NCBI GenBank assembly: GCA_910578065.1
Contig: CAJTPB010000008.1
Location: forward strand, 1-64,000
DNA from: an uncultured Christensenella sp.
Lineage (GTDB): Bacteria > Bacillota > Clostridia > Christensenellales > Borkfalkiaceae
Reading direction: 5' to 3'
DNA: 64,000 bases
Both the position numbers and the translations under genes were made by a program. Positions 1 to 7,826 of this stretch are shown piece after piece (position 1 is the stretch's first letter; every line of letters starts with the position of its first letter). The notes under the pieces were generated by a model. It saw nothing but the letters and a program-made list of their open reading frames with translations, ran no database searches and was not told where the DNA came from.

Positions 1-78
1 GGATTTGTCGAAAACATAAAATTGCACGCTCTAAAACACAAATAAATTTCAATTTATCCTTCTAAATAGTTTGTAGTA

Positions 79-111
79 AAAAGCTCTCGAACAATTTGTT
101 CGAGAGCTTTT
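79..111. terminator. Bidirectional rho-independent terminator
   Basis: A near-perfect inverted repeat starts AAAAGCTCTCGAACAA and returns as its complement, with A-rich and T-rich ends. It works in either direction and probably ends the ypeB transcript coming from the right. Bases 1-78 hold no gene that I can recognise. Confidence 0.85.
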
Positions 112-214
112 GTCCTCGCTTGAAAGTGCAACTCTAAAAATTCTATTTTTTGTAATTTCCTTATGGAACACACTCATTAACGCCGTCGGGCTCATTAATT
201 ATATTAAACGTGAA

Positions 215-2119
215 TTACATCAACGCCCTGCCCTGTGCAGTGCCGATTACGGTAAACACGTCGATTTCCTCGCCCGTTTTTGCGTCAACGTAGATATAAA
301 ACTCGCTTCCGTCGTAAACGCCGTTAAACTCGTAAGCAAGCGCTTCGCCGCCGTCTACGGGCATTACGCAAAGCCTTACGCCTTCAACTTCAAATCCCGC
401 GTGCAGGTTTGCCGCCGCTTCCTTTTTGGAAATAGCCGCTTCGGGAGCGTTTCTTTCGGTGTGGTTAAGCACGTAAGCAAGCCCTTCCATACCGGTAACG
501 ATGCCTCTTTCCTCGCAAACTTTTACTTTAATCATATCCGCATAGAAGATAACGTCGTCGTCTTCGTAAACGAAGTTAAGGTTGCAGGTAGAGCCGTTTT
601 CGCTGGTCCAAACTGCCTTCATATCGTCAATGCCAAGCTCGTCAAGAAAATCTTCAGCAATGTCAATACATCTTTCTACCGAGAAATTTTTCTGCGAGCA
701 ATCTTTATAGCTGTTGAACTCAACTACTTTTCCGCCTTTTTTAGAGAGCTGTGCGCTCATCTCGCCGTCCTTCGTGGTAAGCGTGATATTGTAAAGGGAA
801 AGCTGTTCGGCAACGGTTTCGCCGGTGCAACGCGCGTCCTGTATATCGTAGTCTTTAAAATATTCTCTTGCAAGCTCTTCCGCGCGTCCCGCCGAAATTT
901 CGGTTAATCCTTCAAGGTTTTTAGCCGTTACTTTGTCTATATTTTCGGCAAAGGGACCGTCCTGAATTTCCTTGGGGGTTTCTACGGTGTTGTTTTGGAT
1001 GGTGTCGAAAGTGGTGTAAACGAAATTGTTTTTCTTGCCGTTAAGCGCCGCAATCATATCTTTTTCGTTGCAGTTGACGCAAAGGTCGTTAATGGTGCGT
1101 TTAAGCTCGAGATTGGTGTTATACATATGCTCGATAGTAGCTATCTGACTATCGGTCAGCTTGTTGCCGCTTGCAACGGCGTACAGCATAGACTGCGCGC
1201 TGTCGCCCATTTTGTTTACGAAAGAGGTAATGCTTTCGGTCATTTGCATATCTACGGGCAAACGCTCTAACACGGTTTCCGCCATTTCGCTTTCTATAGC
1301 TATGTCGGAAAGCAGTTTAACCTGCTCGTTTTTAGAATTGGAAACTCTTATTTTGGAGAGGTTGGTGTCAAGATTGTCTACTATAGAGTTAAGCTCGTAT
1401 AACGACTCGGTGTGAACGGTGGCAAGGTCCGCCTGCATACCGTTCATATTTATCCAGCCGAAAGTTAACATAGTGCCGAGGGCAAGGGTGGTAACGCCCA
1501 GAGAAATTACCGCTGCAAGCCAGCCGCCGAAACCGGGAGCGTGGCGCTTATCGTTCTTTTCCGCTCTCTTTTGGGCGCGTACTTTAAGGCGGTGTTCGCG
1601 CTTAGCCCGTTTTTCAGCCAGCGCCGCTTCGCGCTTTGCAACTCTCGCCTCTATTTTAGCCGCGCGCGCTTCTCTCTTGCGCTCTATGCGCGCCTCTTTC
1701 GATTCGTGCTTCAATATATCGCGGCGCTCCCGTCTTTTTTCTATGCGCTCGTGCCTTGCCTGCTTAAACGCGGCAATCCTGTCAAGACGCTTTTGTTTTG
1801 CCGCAAGCCTTTTTTCAAGACGTTTTTGCTTTTTCTCGGCGCGTATTTTCGCGGCTTCAAGTCTTTTTTGCTCGCGCGCCTGCTTTCTCTTTAATTTCTT
1901 TTCGCTTACCGCTTTAACCTGTTTTTTCTTAGCGGTTTTAGCGGGTTTAACAGACTTTTCGTTTTTAACGCTATTTTCGCTCTTTACGCTATTTTGCTTT
2001 TTGGGCGAAGAAGAGGAGCGTTTAACGGTTGTCTTTTTTGCCGTGGATTTTTTTGCGGGGCTTTTGCGGGTAAGGCTTTCCGCCTTTTCCGTTCCGCTTG
2101 AAGTTACTTTCTTGTTCAT
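215..2119 (-). CDS. ypeB: YpeB-like germination protein with a long basic N-terminal extension
   Basis: YpeB is needed in spores for stable placement of the cortex-lytic enzyme SleB, and the gene lies directly after sleB here (11-nt gap), as in the classic sleB-ypeB operon. The 634-residue product has three parts. Residues 1 to about 195 are almost entirely Lys, Arg, Ala and Glu, with a Ser/Thr/Lys-rich start and then a likely long charged helix. One hydrophobic segment follows at about 197-223. The rest is the YpeB ectodomain with PepSY-like repeats. Family members are usually near 450 residues, so the extension is unusual. The start is supported by AGGAGGG seven bases upstream of ATG. The call rests on neighbourhood and the C-terminal pattern; the extension has no recognised function. 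Confidence 0.85.
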   Translation of the reverse strand: MNKKVTSSGTEKAESLTRKSPAKKSTAKKTTVKRSSSSPKKQNSVKSENSVKNEKSVKPAKTAKKKQVKAVSEKKLKRKQAREQKRLEAAKIRAEKKQKRLEKRLAAKQKRLDRIAAFKQARHERIEKRRERRDILKHESKEARIERKREARAAKIEARVAKREAALAEKRAKREHRLKVRAQKRAEKNDKRHAPGFGGWLAAVISLGVTTLALGTMLTFGWINMNGMQADLATVHTESLYELNSIVDNLDTNLSKIRVSNSKNEQVKLLSDIAIESEMAETVLERLPVDMQMTESITSFVNKMGDSAQSMLYAVASGNKLTDSQIATIEHMYNTNLELKRTINDLCVNCNEKDMIAALNGKKNNFVYTTFDTIQNNTVETPKEIQDGPFAENIDKVTAKNLEGLTEISAGRAEELAREYFKDYDIQDARCTGETVAEQLSLYNITLTTKDGEMSAQLSKKGGKVVEFNSYKDCSQKNFSVERCIDIAEDFLDELGIDDMKAVWTSENGSTCNLNFVYEDDDVIFYADMIKVKVCEERGIVTGMEGLAYVLNHTERNAPEAAISKKEAAANLHAGFEVEGVRLCVMPVDGGEALAYEFNGVYDGSEFYIYVDAKTGEEIDVFTVIGTAQGRALM

Positions 2120-2130
2120 TTAATTCCCTC

Positions 2131-2859
2131 CTAAATAGCAAAAACGTGTTTACCAATCGTGGTAATCGTCTTTCTTCCGAAAATCCAGCTGCTCGTAGCC
2201 ACCGCGGGGTTGTAATAATACAGGCATCCGTAAGTGGGGTCCCAGCCGTTCATCGCGTCCTGCGCGGCGTTCATAGCCGTTTTATCGGGCGAAAGATTTA
2301 TTTGCCCGTCGGAAACCGCGGTAAACGCGCCTTTCTGGTAAACTACGCCCGAAATAGTGTTGGGGAAAGAAGAGGAAGCAACGCGGTTCATAATAACCGC
2401 GCCTACCGCAACCTGTCCCGTGTAACTTTCGCCGCGCGCTTCTGCGTAAATGCATTTTGCAAGCAGATACAGGTCGGAGTTGGTGTAGTTGGAGTTGGAT
2501 TGCTTTTTGTCGTTTTCAAGTACCTTAACGCTGTCGTTCATACCAAGCGCGGCATAGGTGGAAATGCCCGCCACGCCGTCTACGGTAAGTCCGTTTTTGC
2601 GCTGGAATTTTTTTACCGCTTCAACCGTTTTCGAGCCGTAAATTCCGTCAACCGAGCCGGAATAATAACCCCACTGCTTTAAGCGCCTTTGTAATTCTTT
2701 AACTTCGCCGCCCGTCGCACCCTGACGCAATACAGCCGTCTGAATGAACGGAGAAGCCAAGTCGCCTTCGTTCGTTTGTCCTAAATTGAATAAGGCGCCC
2801 GTTGTGCACACAGCGGCCATCGCAATGGAAGCCACGCCTATTCTAAGTGCTTTTTTCAT
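2131..2859 (-). CDS. sleB: Spore cortex-lytic enzyme SleB
   Basis: A germination-specific lytic transglycosylase that degrades muramic-lactam-containing spore cortex peptidoglycan. The 242-residue protein has an export signal (about residues 1-27), a peptidoglycan-binding domain (about 49-107, with the GxYGxxTxxAVKxFQ pattern) and a C-terminal Hydrolase_2 catalytic domain (about 128-242). The latter contains YAEARGE, whose first Glu is the expected catalytic acid, and a later GCLYYYNP stretch. An AAGGAGG ribosome site precedes ATG. It is the first gene of a two-gene operon with ypeB. Length and domain order match the family, so the call is firm. Confidence 0.95.
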   Translation of the reverse strand: MKKALRIGVASIAMAAVCTTGALFNLGQTNEGDLASPFIQTAVLRQGATGGEVKELQRRLKQWGYYSGSVDGIYGSKTVEAVKKFQRKNGLTVDGVAGISTYAALGMNDSVKVLENDKKQSNSNYTNSDLYLLAKCIYAEARGESYTGQVAVGAVIMNRVASSSFPNTISGVVYQKGAFTAVSDGQINLSPDKTAMNAAQDAMNGWDPTYGCLYYYNPAVATSSWIFGRKTITTIGKHVFAI

Positions 2860-2975
2860 TTTTCCTCCTTGCTCTGCCGTGTGCGGCGAGCGTCATAAAT
2901 ATGTGTTTTTAAGGGCGGTAAACCAAAACGGCAACCCGCCTTTGCAATTATTATGAATATTGAAGAAAAAAATAT

Positions 2976-3005
2976 GCGGGGCGCATTAAAAATCCAGCGC
3001 CCCGC
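2976..3005 (-). terminator. Terminator between spoIIR and sleB (U-run hairpin)
   Basis: GCGGGGCGC pairs with a GCGCCCCGC copy 12 bases away. On the minus strand it is followed by ATATTTTTTT. This is the better of two hairpins that end the spoIIR transcript before the sleB promoter region. Confidence 0.75.
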
Positions 3006-3021
3006 TTTAACGGTAAAATTA

Positions 3022-3053
3022 AACGCCGTTTGCGGTTTAGCGCAAACGGCGTT
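3022..3053 (-). terminator. Hairpin directly after spoIIR
   Basis: AACGCCGTTTGCG forms a 13-bp stem with its complement around a six-base loop, five bases after the spoIIR stop codon. The following minus-strand sequence is only weakly T-rich, so it may work with the next hairpin at 2976-3005. Confidence 0.65.
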
Positions 3054-3057
3054 ACGT

Positions 3058-3585
3058 TCATTTAAAAAACTTATTTATTATGTCGGCTATTGCCGAGCGG
3101 TACTCAACGTCGGCGGAAGCCGCGGTAAAGCAGAGAGGGGGATAAATTACGCACCACCAATTATCGCCCGTGCCCGAGCCCAGCTCAACTATAAGCGCGT
3201 CGTAAACTCCCTGTTCCAGCGTAAGGTCGCCGTAAACGCGGGTAGGAAAATTTTCCGCGCGGATTTGCGCCCGCGAAGAGTAGTTAAATCCGTGTTCGGC
3301 AAGCGTTTCGTCGCATATTTTTTCAATCTCGCCAAGCAGCCCGCTCATTACATCAATCGCCGTCTGTTTGTCCACGCAACCGGCAACGTAGGGGGTAATA
3401 AATTTTACCACTTCGTCTTTTACTATATATTTAACGTCCTGGTCAATCTGCGCGTTGGAGTTGGCTCTAACGTGTATGCGCAGGTAGTCGTTTTCCGCCC
3501 GCGCGGTTTCGCCGTGAAGGTTGACGAAAACAAGAGTAGCCCCCAAAATTATAACAACAAATGCCGCCGCAAATAACTTTTTCAT
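3058..3585 (-). CDS. spoIIR: Stage II sporulation protein R (SpoIIR)
   Basis: The secreted forespore signal protein that triggers SpoIIGA to process pro-sigma-E in the mother cell. The 175-residue product has an N-terminal hydrophobic export segment (about 1-22), then the family signature LRIHVRANSNAQIDQDVKY, followed by a helix and the GDLTLEQGVYDALIVELG region and the WWCVIYPPLCF motif near the C-terminus. ATG is preceded by GAGGTGA. The gene stands alone between its own promoter region and two hairpins. A sigma-F-type promoter is visible upstream (3607-3636). It marks the organism as a true endospore former. Confidence 0.93.
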   Translation of the reverse strand: MKKLFAAAFVVIILGATLVFVNLHGETARAENDYLRIHVRANSNAQIDQDVKYIVKDEVVKFITPYVAGCVDKQTAIDVMSGLLGEIEKICDETLAEHGFNYSSRAQIRAENFPTRVYGDLTLEQGVYDALIVELGSGTGDNWWCVIYPPLCFTAASADVEYRSAIADIINKFFK

Positions 3586-3606
3586 AAATCACCTCGTTAC
3601 GGGTAA

Positions 3607-3636
3607 GTTTATTGCCGCCGCTGATAAAATTTATAC
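3607..3636 (-). promoter_or_regulatory. Candidate sigma-F promoter of spoIIR
   Basis: On the minus strand GTATA (3636-3632), a 15-base spacer, then GGCAATAAAC (3616-3607). This fits the forespore sigma-F pattern (GYATA, about 15, GGnnAnAnT) with one mismatch, and sits about 20 bases upstream of the spoIIR start. Sigma-F control of spoIIR is established in Bacillus; its use here is inferred. Confidence 0.5.
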
Positions 3637-3798
3637 GCTCATAACGTAAAAAAATTTTTGCGTGATTATTTTTGTTTTAGTTAATACTTTATTAACCTTT
3701 TTAAGGGGGGAGTCATACAATATATTGTGGTGCGCTGCACCCCTTTCAACTACGCCGCAAATTTTTTATAAAAAAATAAAAATTACTTAAAAAAACGC

Positions 3799-3827
3799 TT
3801 GATTTTTAATTTCTAATTTGTTATATT
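3799..3827 (+). promoter_or_regulatory. Promoter of the tRNA-Val/Gly/Cys cluster
   Basis: TTGATT, a 17-base spacer and TATATT lie 13 bases upstream of the first tRNA. Vegetative-type spacing. Confidence 0.65.
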
Positions 3828-3839
3828 AATTAAGCGTTT

Positions 3840-3915
3840 GGGAGCTTAGCTCAGTTGGGAGAGCAACTGCCCTACAAGCAGTGGGTCACAGGTTCGAGCC
3901 CTGTAGCTCCCACCA
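3840..3915 (+). tRNA. tRNA-Val (anticodon TAC), CCA encoded
   Basis: A complete cloverleaf: acceptor stem GGGAGCT/AGCTCCC, D-arm GCTC/GAGC, anticodon stem ACTGC/GCAGT, T-arm ACAGG/CCTGT, discriminator A and an encoded CCA. The anticodon loop reads CCTACAA. This gives anticodon TAC but puts C at position 33, where nearly all tRNAs have U. The stems are otherwise perfect, so I treat it as a real gene. Confidence 0.93.
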
Positions 3916-3939
3916 ACGAAAATAGTGCGGCAAATATAT

Positions 3940-4014
3940 GCGGGAGTGGCTCAGTGGTAGAGCGTCACCTTGCCAAGGTGAATGTCGCGGGTTCGAATCT
4001 CGTCTCCCGCTCCA
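3940..4014 (+). tRNA. tRNA-Gly (anticodon GCC), CCA encoded
   Basis: Acceptor stem GCGGGAG/CTCCCGC, anticodon stem TCACC/GGTGA with loop TTGCCAA, T-loop TTCGAAT, discriminator T and encoded CCA. Second gene of a three-tRNA cluster. Confidence 0.96.
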
Positions 4015-4041
4015 ATAATTGCCCGCACTATTTTTTTATAA

Positions 4042-4116
<75 letters not shown>

Positions 4117-4123
4117 AAAAATA

Positions 4124-4152
4124 AAGCCCTTGCGTTTTTCGCAGGGGCTTTT
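4124..4152. terminator. Bidirectional terminator after the tRNA cluster
   Basis: AAGCCCTTGCG and CGCAGGGGCTT pair around a TTTTT loop with one bulge. A-rich before and T-rich after, it serves both the tRNA cluster and the convergent GtrA-like gene. Confidence 0.8.
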
Positions 4153-4154
4153 CG

Positions 4155-4649
4155 TTATTTCTTTTTAAATAAATTTTCAATTTTGTCGGTAACTTTGCGG
4201 TTAAAAACTATAAATTTATCCCATATAAATTCGGTGACGAAGTTTATAACCATCATCATAAACGTTACCAAAAGCCCCAAATTTTTGGGCAGTTGCGCGG
4301 CAATCGCGTCGCCGCCGAATACGGAAACGGGGATAAACGCGCAGTAATACACGAGCACGAGCCCCATTGCAAGCGGAATATTGTTAGCCGCTTTAAAGGT
4401 AAATTTCCGATTGAAAGTAAAATTCCAAATAACCGATAAAATTACGCTTATCAGGTAAGCGGGCCACCAGGGTAGCCAGCCCGTCCAATCGCATAAAATA
4501 CCGTCGGAAACCAACTGTATTACTCCCGCCGAAATAGAAAACGCCGTAAACTTTAAAATTTGGATAAATTGCTGTTTTTTAGTAAGGTTTTCGGGCTCGG
4601 CGGGCGCAACTTGTTTTTCGTTGTCAACCTCGTTTGATATTTCTTCCAT
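4155..4649 (-). CDS. GtrA-like small membrane protein
   Basis: GtrA-family proteins are four-helix membrane proteins linked to flipping of lipid-linked sugars or to cell-surface polysaccharide synthesis. The 164-residue product has an acidic cytoplasmic start (about 1-28) and four hydrophobic segments (about 31-49, 62-80, 90-110 and 120-142). It carries the family features WNFTFNRKFTF after the second helix and WDKFIVFNR after the fourth. It is a single gene facing the tRNA cluster. A clear AGGA-type site sits upstream of ATG. No glycosyltransferase neighbour is visible, so its substrate is unknown. Confidence 0.8.
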   Translation of the reverse strand: MEEISNEVDNEKQVAPAEPENLTKKQQFIQILKFTAFSISAGVIQLVSDGILCDWTGWLPWWPAYLISVILSVIWNFTFNRKFTFKAANNIPLAMGLVLVYYCAFIPVSVFGGDAIAAQLPKNLGLLVTFMMMVINFVTEFIWDKFIVFNRKVTDKIENLFKKK

Positions 4650-4723
4650 AGATATCCTCCAAAAAAGCTAAATTGATTTTATCATAAAATTATTGTGCGC
4701 GCAAGTTTTGGGTGGTAAAAAGA

Positions 4724-4752
4724 TTGACTTTTTAGTAGGATTTTGATAATAT
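4724..4752 (+). promoter_or_regulatory. Promoter of tRNA-Leu
   Basis: TTGACT, a 17-base spacer and TAATAT (overlapping GATAAT) about 50 bases upstream of the tRNA. Confidence 0.5.
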
Positions 4753-4802
4753 AACAATGCTTTTAAGTGTAAGCGTATAATATATGGAAGCGTAAAATGC
4801 AC

Positions 4803-4889
4803 GCTCGTGTGGTGGAATAGGCAGACGCAAGGGACTTAAAATCCCTCGGTAGAGATACCGTGCCGGTTCAAGTCCGGCCACGAGCACCA
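4803..4889 (+). tRNA. tRNA-Leu (anticodon TAA), CCA encoded; insertion site of the element
   Basis: A class II tRNA with acceptor stem GCTCGTG/CACGAGC, anticodon stem GGGA/TCCC with loop CTTAAAA, a variable arm CTCGGTAGAGATACCG and T-arm GCCGG/CCGGC, then discriminator A and CCA. The last 55 bases are repeated at 31606-31660. The functional 3' half was therefore most likely supplied by the integrated element, which left the tRNA intact. Confidence 0.96.
4835..4889 (+). repeat. attL: tRNA-Leu 3' end copy at the left end of the element
   Basis: These 55 bases, from the anticodon loop to the encoded CCA, match 31606-31660 at 51 positions. A tyrosine integrase gene begins 100 bases further on. 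This is the usual arrangement of a genomic island or ICE in a tRNA gene. The exact crossover inside the repeat cannot be fixed from one sequence. Confidence 0.88.
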
Positions 4890-4891
4890 TC

Positions 4892-4926
4892 AAAACGGGA
4901 GAAATTCACAAAATTTCTCCCGTTTT
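4892..4926 (+). terminator. Terminator after tRNA-Leu (element side)
   Basis: A 15-bp stem beginning AAAACGGGAGAAATT with a five-base loop, ending in TTTT. It follows the tRNA by three bases. Because it lies inside the element, it probably replaced the original tRNA terminator, now at 31666-31710. Confidence 0.85.
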
Positions 4927-4988
4927 GTTATCTTTGGGAAGTAGTTTTTGCCCGATTTTAGTCCAAAACAGGTGTTTTTGTGCATTAT

Positions 4989-6221
4989 TTACAGTTCATA
5001 GTCTATTTTGTCAATTTCTTGCAAGATATACTCCTGCGAGTATGTTGTATAGCCTCTGTCCACTCGCGAAGTCTTTACGTCCGAGTCAAACTCGTGTCCT
5101 ACCCATTTCATAACAAGTTCGGGATTGCACCCACATTCTTTTGCCCTTGTAATGAAGCTGTAACGCAGTTCGTGGATATGTCTTTCGGGAAATATCCTTT
5201 TGAGTGCATCTCGTATGGTGTAGCGGTTAGTCGCTTTTGCCTGCTCTAAATCGATTAGCGGCATAACTTTTTTCATCATAGGTGATATAGGTATCTGCCT
5301 TATAACTTTTGCATAGCCCTTTCTTGTCTTTTCCGATTCGCAGTAAATAAACGTGTCGTCATAAGTTATCGTTTCCAGCTCGCCCACTCGCATACCCGTA
5401 TAGAGTAGTGTAAGAATAGCGGAGTTGCCTGCGTAGTGCGGGTTTTCCTTGCAGAAGTCGATAATTACTTTCTCTTCGGCTTTGGTAAATGCCTTGCCTT
5501 TCTTGACCTCGTAGTGCGAAAGTACGATTTTCGCCATCGGCGATTTAATGCCGTAGTCCTCGACGATTACGTCAAATATCGCGGAGAGTAGTAATTTCAG
5601 TTTCTGCGCCGTGCGGTTCTTGCCGCCGTCCGTCAGTTCAAATAAAAAGTCTTGAACGTCCTTTCTCGTAATTTCGTTGACGTGGAAATGACCGAACTTC
5701 GGCAAAATGTTTCTCGTAAGCAAGTTGACGTAGCTTTTATAAGTAGTCTCTTTAACCGTTTGCTTCTTGACTTTAAGCCAATCGTTTATGAAGTCTGCGA
5801 ATAGGGGATAGCCTGCGTTTTGCTTTGCCCTTTCGGTGGCAAGCAGCTTGTCCAAGAATTTTTGTCTCATTATATCGAAGCTCTTGGAAGCAACCTCGAT
5901 ATTGTAACCGTCTCTGCGGAACCGCGCCTGATATAAGCCGTCCACATAGCGGTAGGTTACGATTTTGTCGTTTATGGTAAATAATTTCTTTAAGTAGTCT
6001 GACATAGAATTTATCTCCTTTTTAGTAAATTTGATAAATCCGTTTGTGCCGTTCTCCTTAAAATCAGCTTTTGTTTCCCTTCTGGTAAGTTGTTTCAACC
6101 TGTCCAGCGTTATGCTTTCCGAAGCCGCTTTCAATATAATCTGCGTAACCTCGTCGCGCTCGTTTTCGGACGGTATGTACTTAATTGCATTTAATACTTT
6201 TTGTAATTCGTTGTCTGTCAA
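4989..6221 (-). CDS. int: Tyrosine recombinase (integrase) of the tRNA-Leu element
   Basis: Catalyses site-specific integration and excision of the element. The 410-residue protein has an AP2-like and SAM-like core-binding region (about 85-215) and a phage-integrase catalytic domain. The catalytic set is visible: R278 in TGMRVGELE, H350 and R353 in HELRYSF, H376 in KWVGHE, and Y391 as the likely nucleophile in RGYTTYSQEY. The first 80 residues are an extra Lys/Glu-rich domain. Translation begins at TTG, with AAGGA just upstream. The gene points toward the tRNA, and its stop lies 100 bases from attL. A hairpin (GCGGTA/TACCGC) precedes it and may damp readthrough. Confidence 0.92.
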   Translation of the reverse strand: MTDNELQKVLNAIKYIPSENERDEVTQIILKAASESITLDRLKQLTRRETKADFKENGTNGFIKFTKKEINSMSDYLKKLFTINDKIVTYRYVDGLYQARFRRDGYNIEVASKSFDIMRQKFLDKLLATERAKQNAGYPLFADFINDWLKVKKQTVKETTYKSYVNLLTRNILPKFGHFHVNEITRKDVQDFLFELTDGGKNRTAQKLKLLLSAIFDVIVEDYGIKSPMAKIVLSHYEVKKGKAFTKAEEKVIIDFCKENPHYAGNSAILTLLYTGMRVGELETITYDDTFIYCESEKTRKGYAKVIRQIPISPMMKKVMPLIDLEQAKATNRYTIRDALKRIFPERHIHELRYSFITRAKECGCNPELVMKWVGHEFDSDVKTSRVDRGYTTYSQEYILQEIDKIDYEL

Positions 6222-6278
6222 GTATCCTTATTCGGACAGGCGGTATTTTATTTTACCGCGCCCTTATAGCTATGAATA

Positions 6279-6515
6279 CTATGTTCTCTTTTCAAAACTG
6301 TTTTCCTCCTTGTTTTTAGATAATTGTTCTTTTAATGCTGTCCATCCCGCATAAATGAGCTGAACTTTTGGTATGTGATGACTTTTAAGGAACTTGTTCA
6401 GTTCCTCAAAGTCTTCACGTTTCATTGAAGTACCCCAAACCGCGTGGGCGGCTTTGCGTTCCTCTTTATGTTTGTCTTCATAGCGTTTGTCTATTTGCGA
6501 CTTGGGTTGTTTCAT
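6279..6515 (-). CDS. Small basic element protein, unknown
   Basis: A 78-residue charged protein translated from ATG at 6515. The start overlaps the stop of the TnpV-like gene as ATGA and is preceded by GGAGG, so the two are translationally coupled. The sequence is helical and Lys-rich (MKQPKSQIDKRYEDKHKEE at the start) with no motif that I recognise. Position between tnpV-like and int suggests an excision or integration accessory factor, by analogy with small recombination directionality factors, but the sequence does not prove this. An upstream in-frame extension to 6617 is unlikely because it would overlap the TnpV-like gene fully. Confidence 0.6.
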   Translation of the reverse strand: MKQPKSQIDKRYEDKHKEERKAAHAVWGTSMKREDFEELNKFLKSHHIPKVQLIYAGWTALKEQLSKNKEENSFEKRT

Positions 6516-6886
6516 ACGACTTCCTCCGTATAAATTATTTCGCTTAAAATTTCTTCTTCGATGGCGTGTTGCATAGCGGTCAGTCTGCGGTAATCTTCCA
6601 TAAACTCGCCCGTCCACTTGTACAGCGGAGAGGAGAAGAGCTTTGCGTAAAGGACATTGTGCATATCCTCAGCTTGCTTGTCCACGCAGTGAAGATAGGC
6701 GGGGATATCGGCTATCGTCCAATCTAACCCTTTGTCTTCAAGATACTTGCGCTTGAGCGTTCCGTACTTGCCGTAAACGTGCTTTTGCGGTTTTACAAGT
6801 TGTTGATATATTTTAATCTCGTTCACCGTTAAGCCCTCGTTCGCTTCGGCTTTTGCCAATAATTCTTTGTCTGTCATATTCTGCAA
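6512..6886 (-). CDS. TnpV-like element protein
   Basis: Resembles TnpV proteins of Tn4451-type mobilizable elements: KYGTLKRKYLEDK near residue 42, then a helical stretch with HCVDKQAED, and a C-terminus ending in EEEILSEIIYTEEVV. TnpV is found in many clostridial mobile elements, but its biochemical role is not established. The start is uncertain. GGAGG lies three bases before TTG at 6886 and 12 bases before ATG at 6877, and neither spacing is ideal. It is coupled to the downstream small protein by ATGA overlap. It marks this end of the island as mobile-element backbone. Confidence 0.65.
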   Translation of the reverse strand: MQNMTDKELLAKAEANEGLTVNEIKIYQQLVKPQKHVYGKYGTLKRKYLEDKGLDWTIADIPAYLHCVDKQAEDMHNVLYAKLFSSPLYKWTGEFMEDYRRLTAMQHAIEEEILSEIIYTEEVV

Positions 6887-6958
6887 ATACCTCCGATAAA
6901 AAATGTTAATACGATTATAACGACCCAGCGTAAAAAGTCAAGGACCTGAATAAAGTTT

Positions 6959-7798
6959 TTAATTTTCATCTTCGTCTTCATCATACGGCATATAAAGTTG
7001 GTCGTATTCGTCGCCTTCATAGCGATGGTATCGTCGCTTTTGTGCATCGCAAGTGTACCGAGTAGGTGATAGACTTTCTCCACGCTTGACGTGGTAGCTT
7101 TCGGATACTTGCTGAAAGAAGTCTTCTTGTAAAGAAGAGTAAGCAGTTTCTCCGCCGCGCTCAATCCAAAACTGATAATGTGATAGATGCGGTTGGGGAG
7201 AGTGAACGTATTCGTAAATGAAGTTTCCGTCTAAATCTTTTGCCTGTAAGTAACCGCCACTTAAACTGCGTTCGTGACTGTAAATCTTCTTTTGAATATT
7301 GTGTGTTACAGGTAAATAGTAAACTTCTAAGACGTGCCTGTTTTCTCTTTCCAATACATAGGCGAACATTATGTTTCTGTCTGTTCCGTTATAACCTATA
7401 TAGTTTATAGCAAATTCATAACACCACTTGAAGTATTGTAATCTGTTTTCAATACTCATGCCTTCCCAAAACTCACTGTTTCCTCCGAAAGCAATACATT
7501 CATAGTAAATACTTCGTTTTGTTTTATGAAACTGTAAATCCATTCCTGCAAATACTTGTTGCCAGCTATCCTCAAAGTTTAGTGTTTTTGGCTTTAAGAA
7601 CGTAACAGAATATTCAACATAATCGAGTCCCAAATACTCATCCATTTTAGCGAAGTCCTGCCTATGAGTAATAATAGAAACAGTTGCGTGTGGCATGCGT
7701 GAACGAAGCTGTATTCGCTTACCGTTTACATACATGTAATTCTTCGGTTCTTCTATAAGATACCCGTCAGCATCTCTCCAAATTTTATATCTTTTAAT
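6959..7798 (-). CDS. Pre/Mob-like plasmid recombination or mobilization protein
   Basis: The segment NRHVLEVYYLPVT followed by SHYQFWIERGG, AYSSLQEDFFQQV and YHVKRGES resembles the Pre/Mob (MOBV) relaxase pattern, in which a short loop is followed by FF..V....gl.RGE. Such proteins nick at oriT and mobilize elements with a helper. The first ATG is at 7735 (258 residues) but has no ribosome site. A perfect AGGAGG at 7810-7805 lies six bases before an in-frame ATT at 7798. The extra 21 residues read as normal protein, so an ATT start is considered. It lacks a long C-terminal coiled coil, and I do not see an HUH triad. Assignment is tentative. It diverges from the regulator at 7980. Confidence 0.5.
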   Translation of the reverse strand: MKRYKIWRDADGYLIEEPKNYMYVNGKRIQLRSRMPHATVSIITHRQDFAKMDEYLGLDYVEYSVTFLKPKTLNFEDSWQQVFAGMDLQFHKTKRSIYYECIAFGGNSEFWEGMSIENRLQYFKWCYEFAINYIGYNGTDRNIMFAYVLERENRHVLEVYYLPVTHNIQKKIYSHERSLSGGYLQAKDLDGNFIYEYVHSPQPHLSHYQFWIERGGETAYSSLQEDFFQQVSESYHVKRGESLSPTRYTCDAQKRRYHRYEGDEYDQLYMPYDEDEDEN

Positions 7799-7826
7799 AA
7801 AATACCTCCTAATTATTTTTAGTCGC

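Noticed and set aside
1419..2123. Long plus-strand open frame opposite ypeB
   Set aside because: It is the complement of the Lys/Arg-rich extension and translates to Phe/Leu-rich sequence with no start signal. Long antisense frames are expected opposite such repetitive codons.
6874..7164. 96-residue open frame on the minus strand overlapping the Pre/Mob-like gene
   Set aside because: It lies almost wholly inside another gene in a different frame, has no ribosome site and shows no known pattern.
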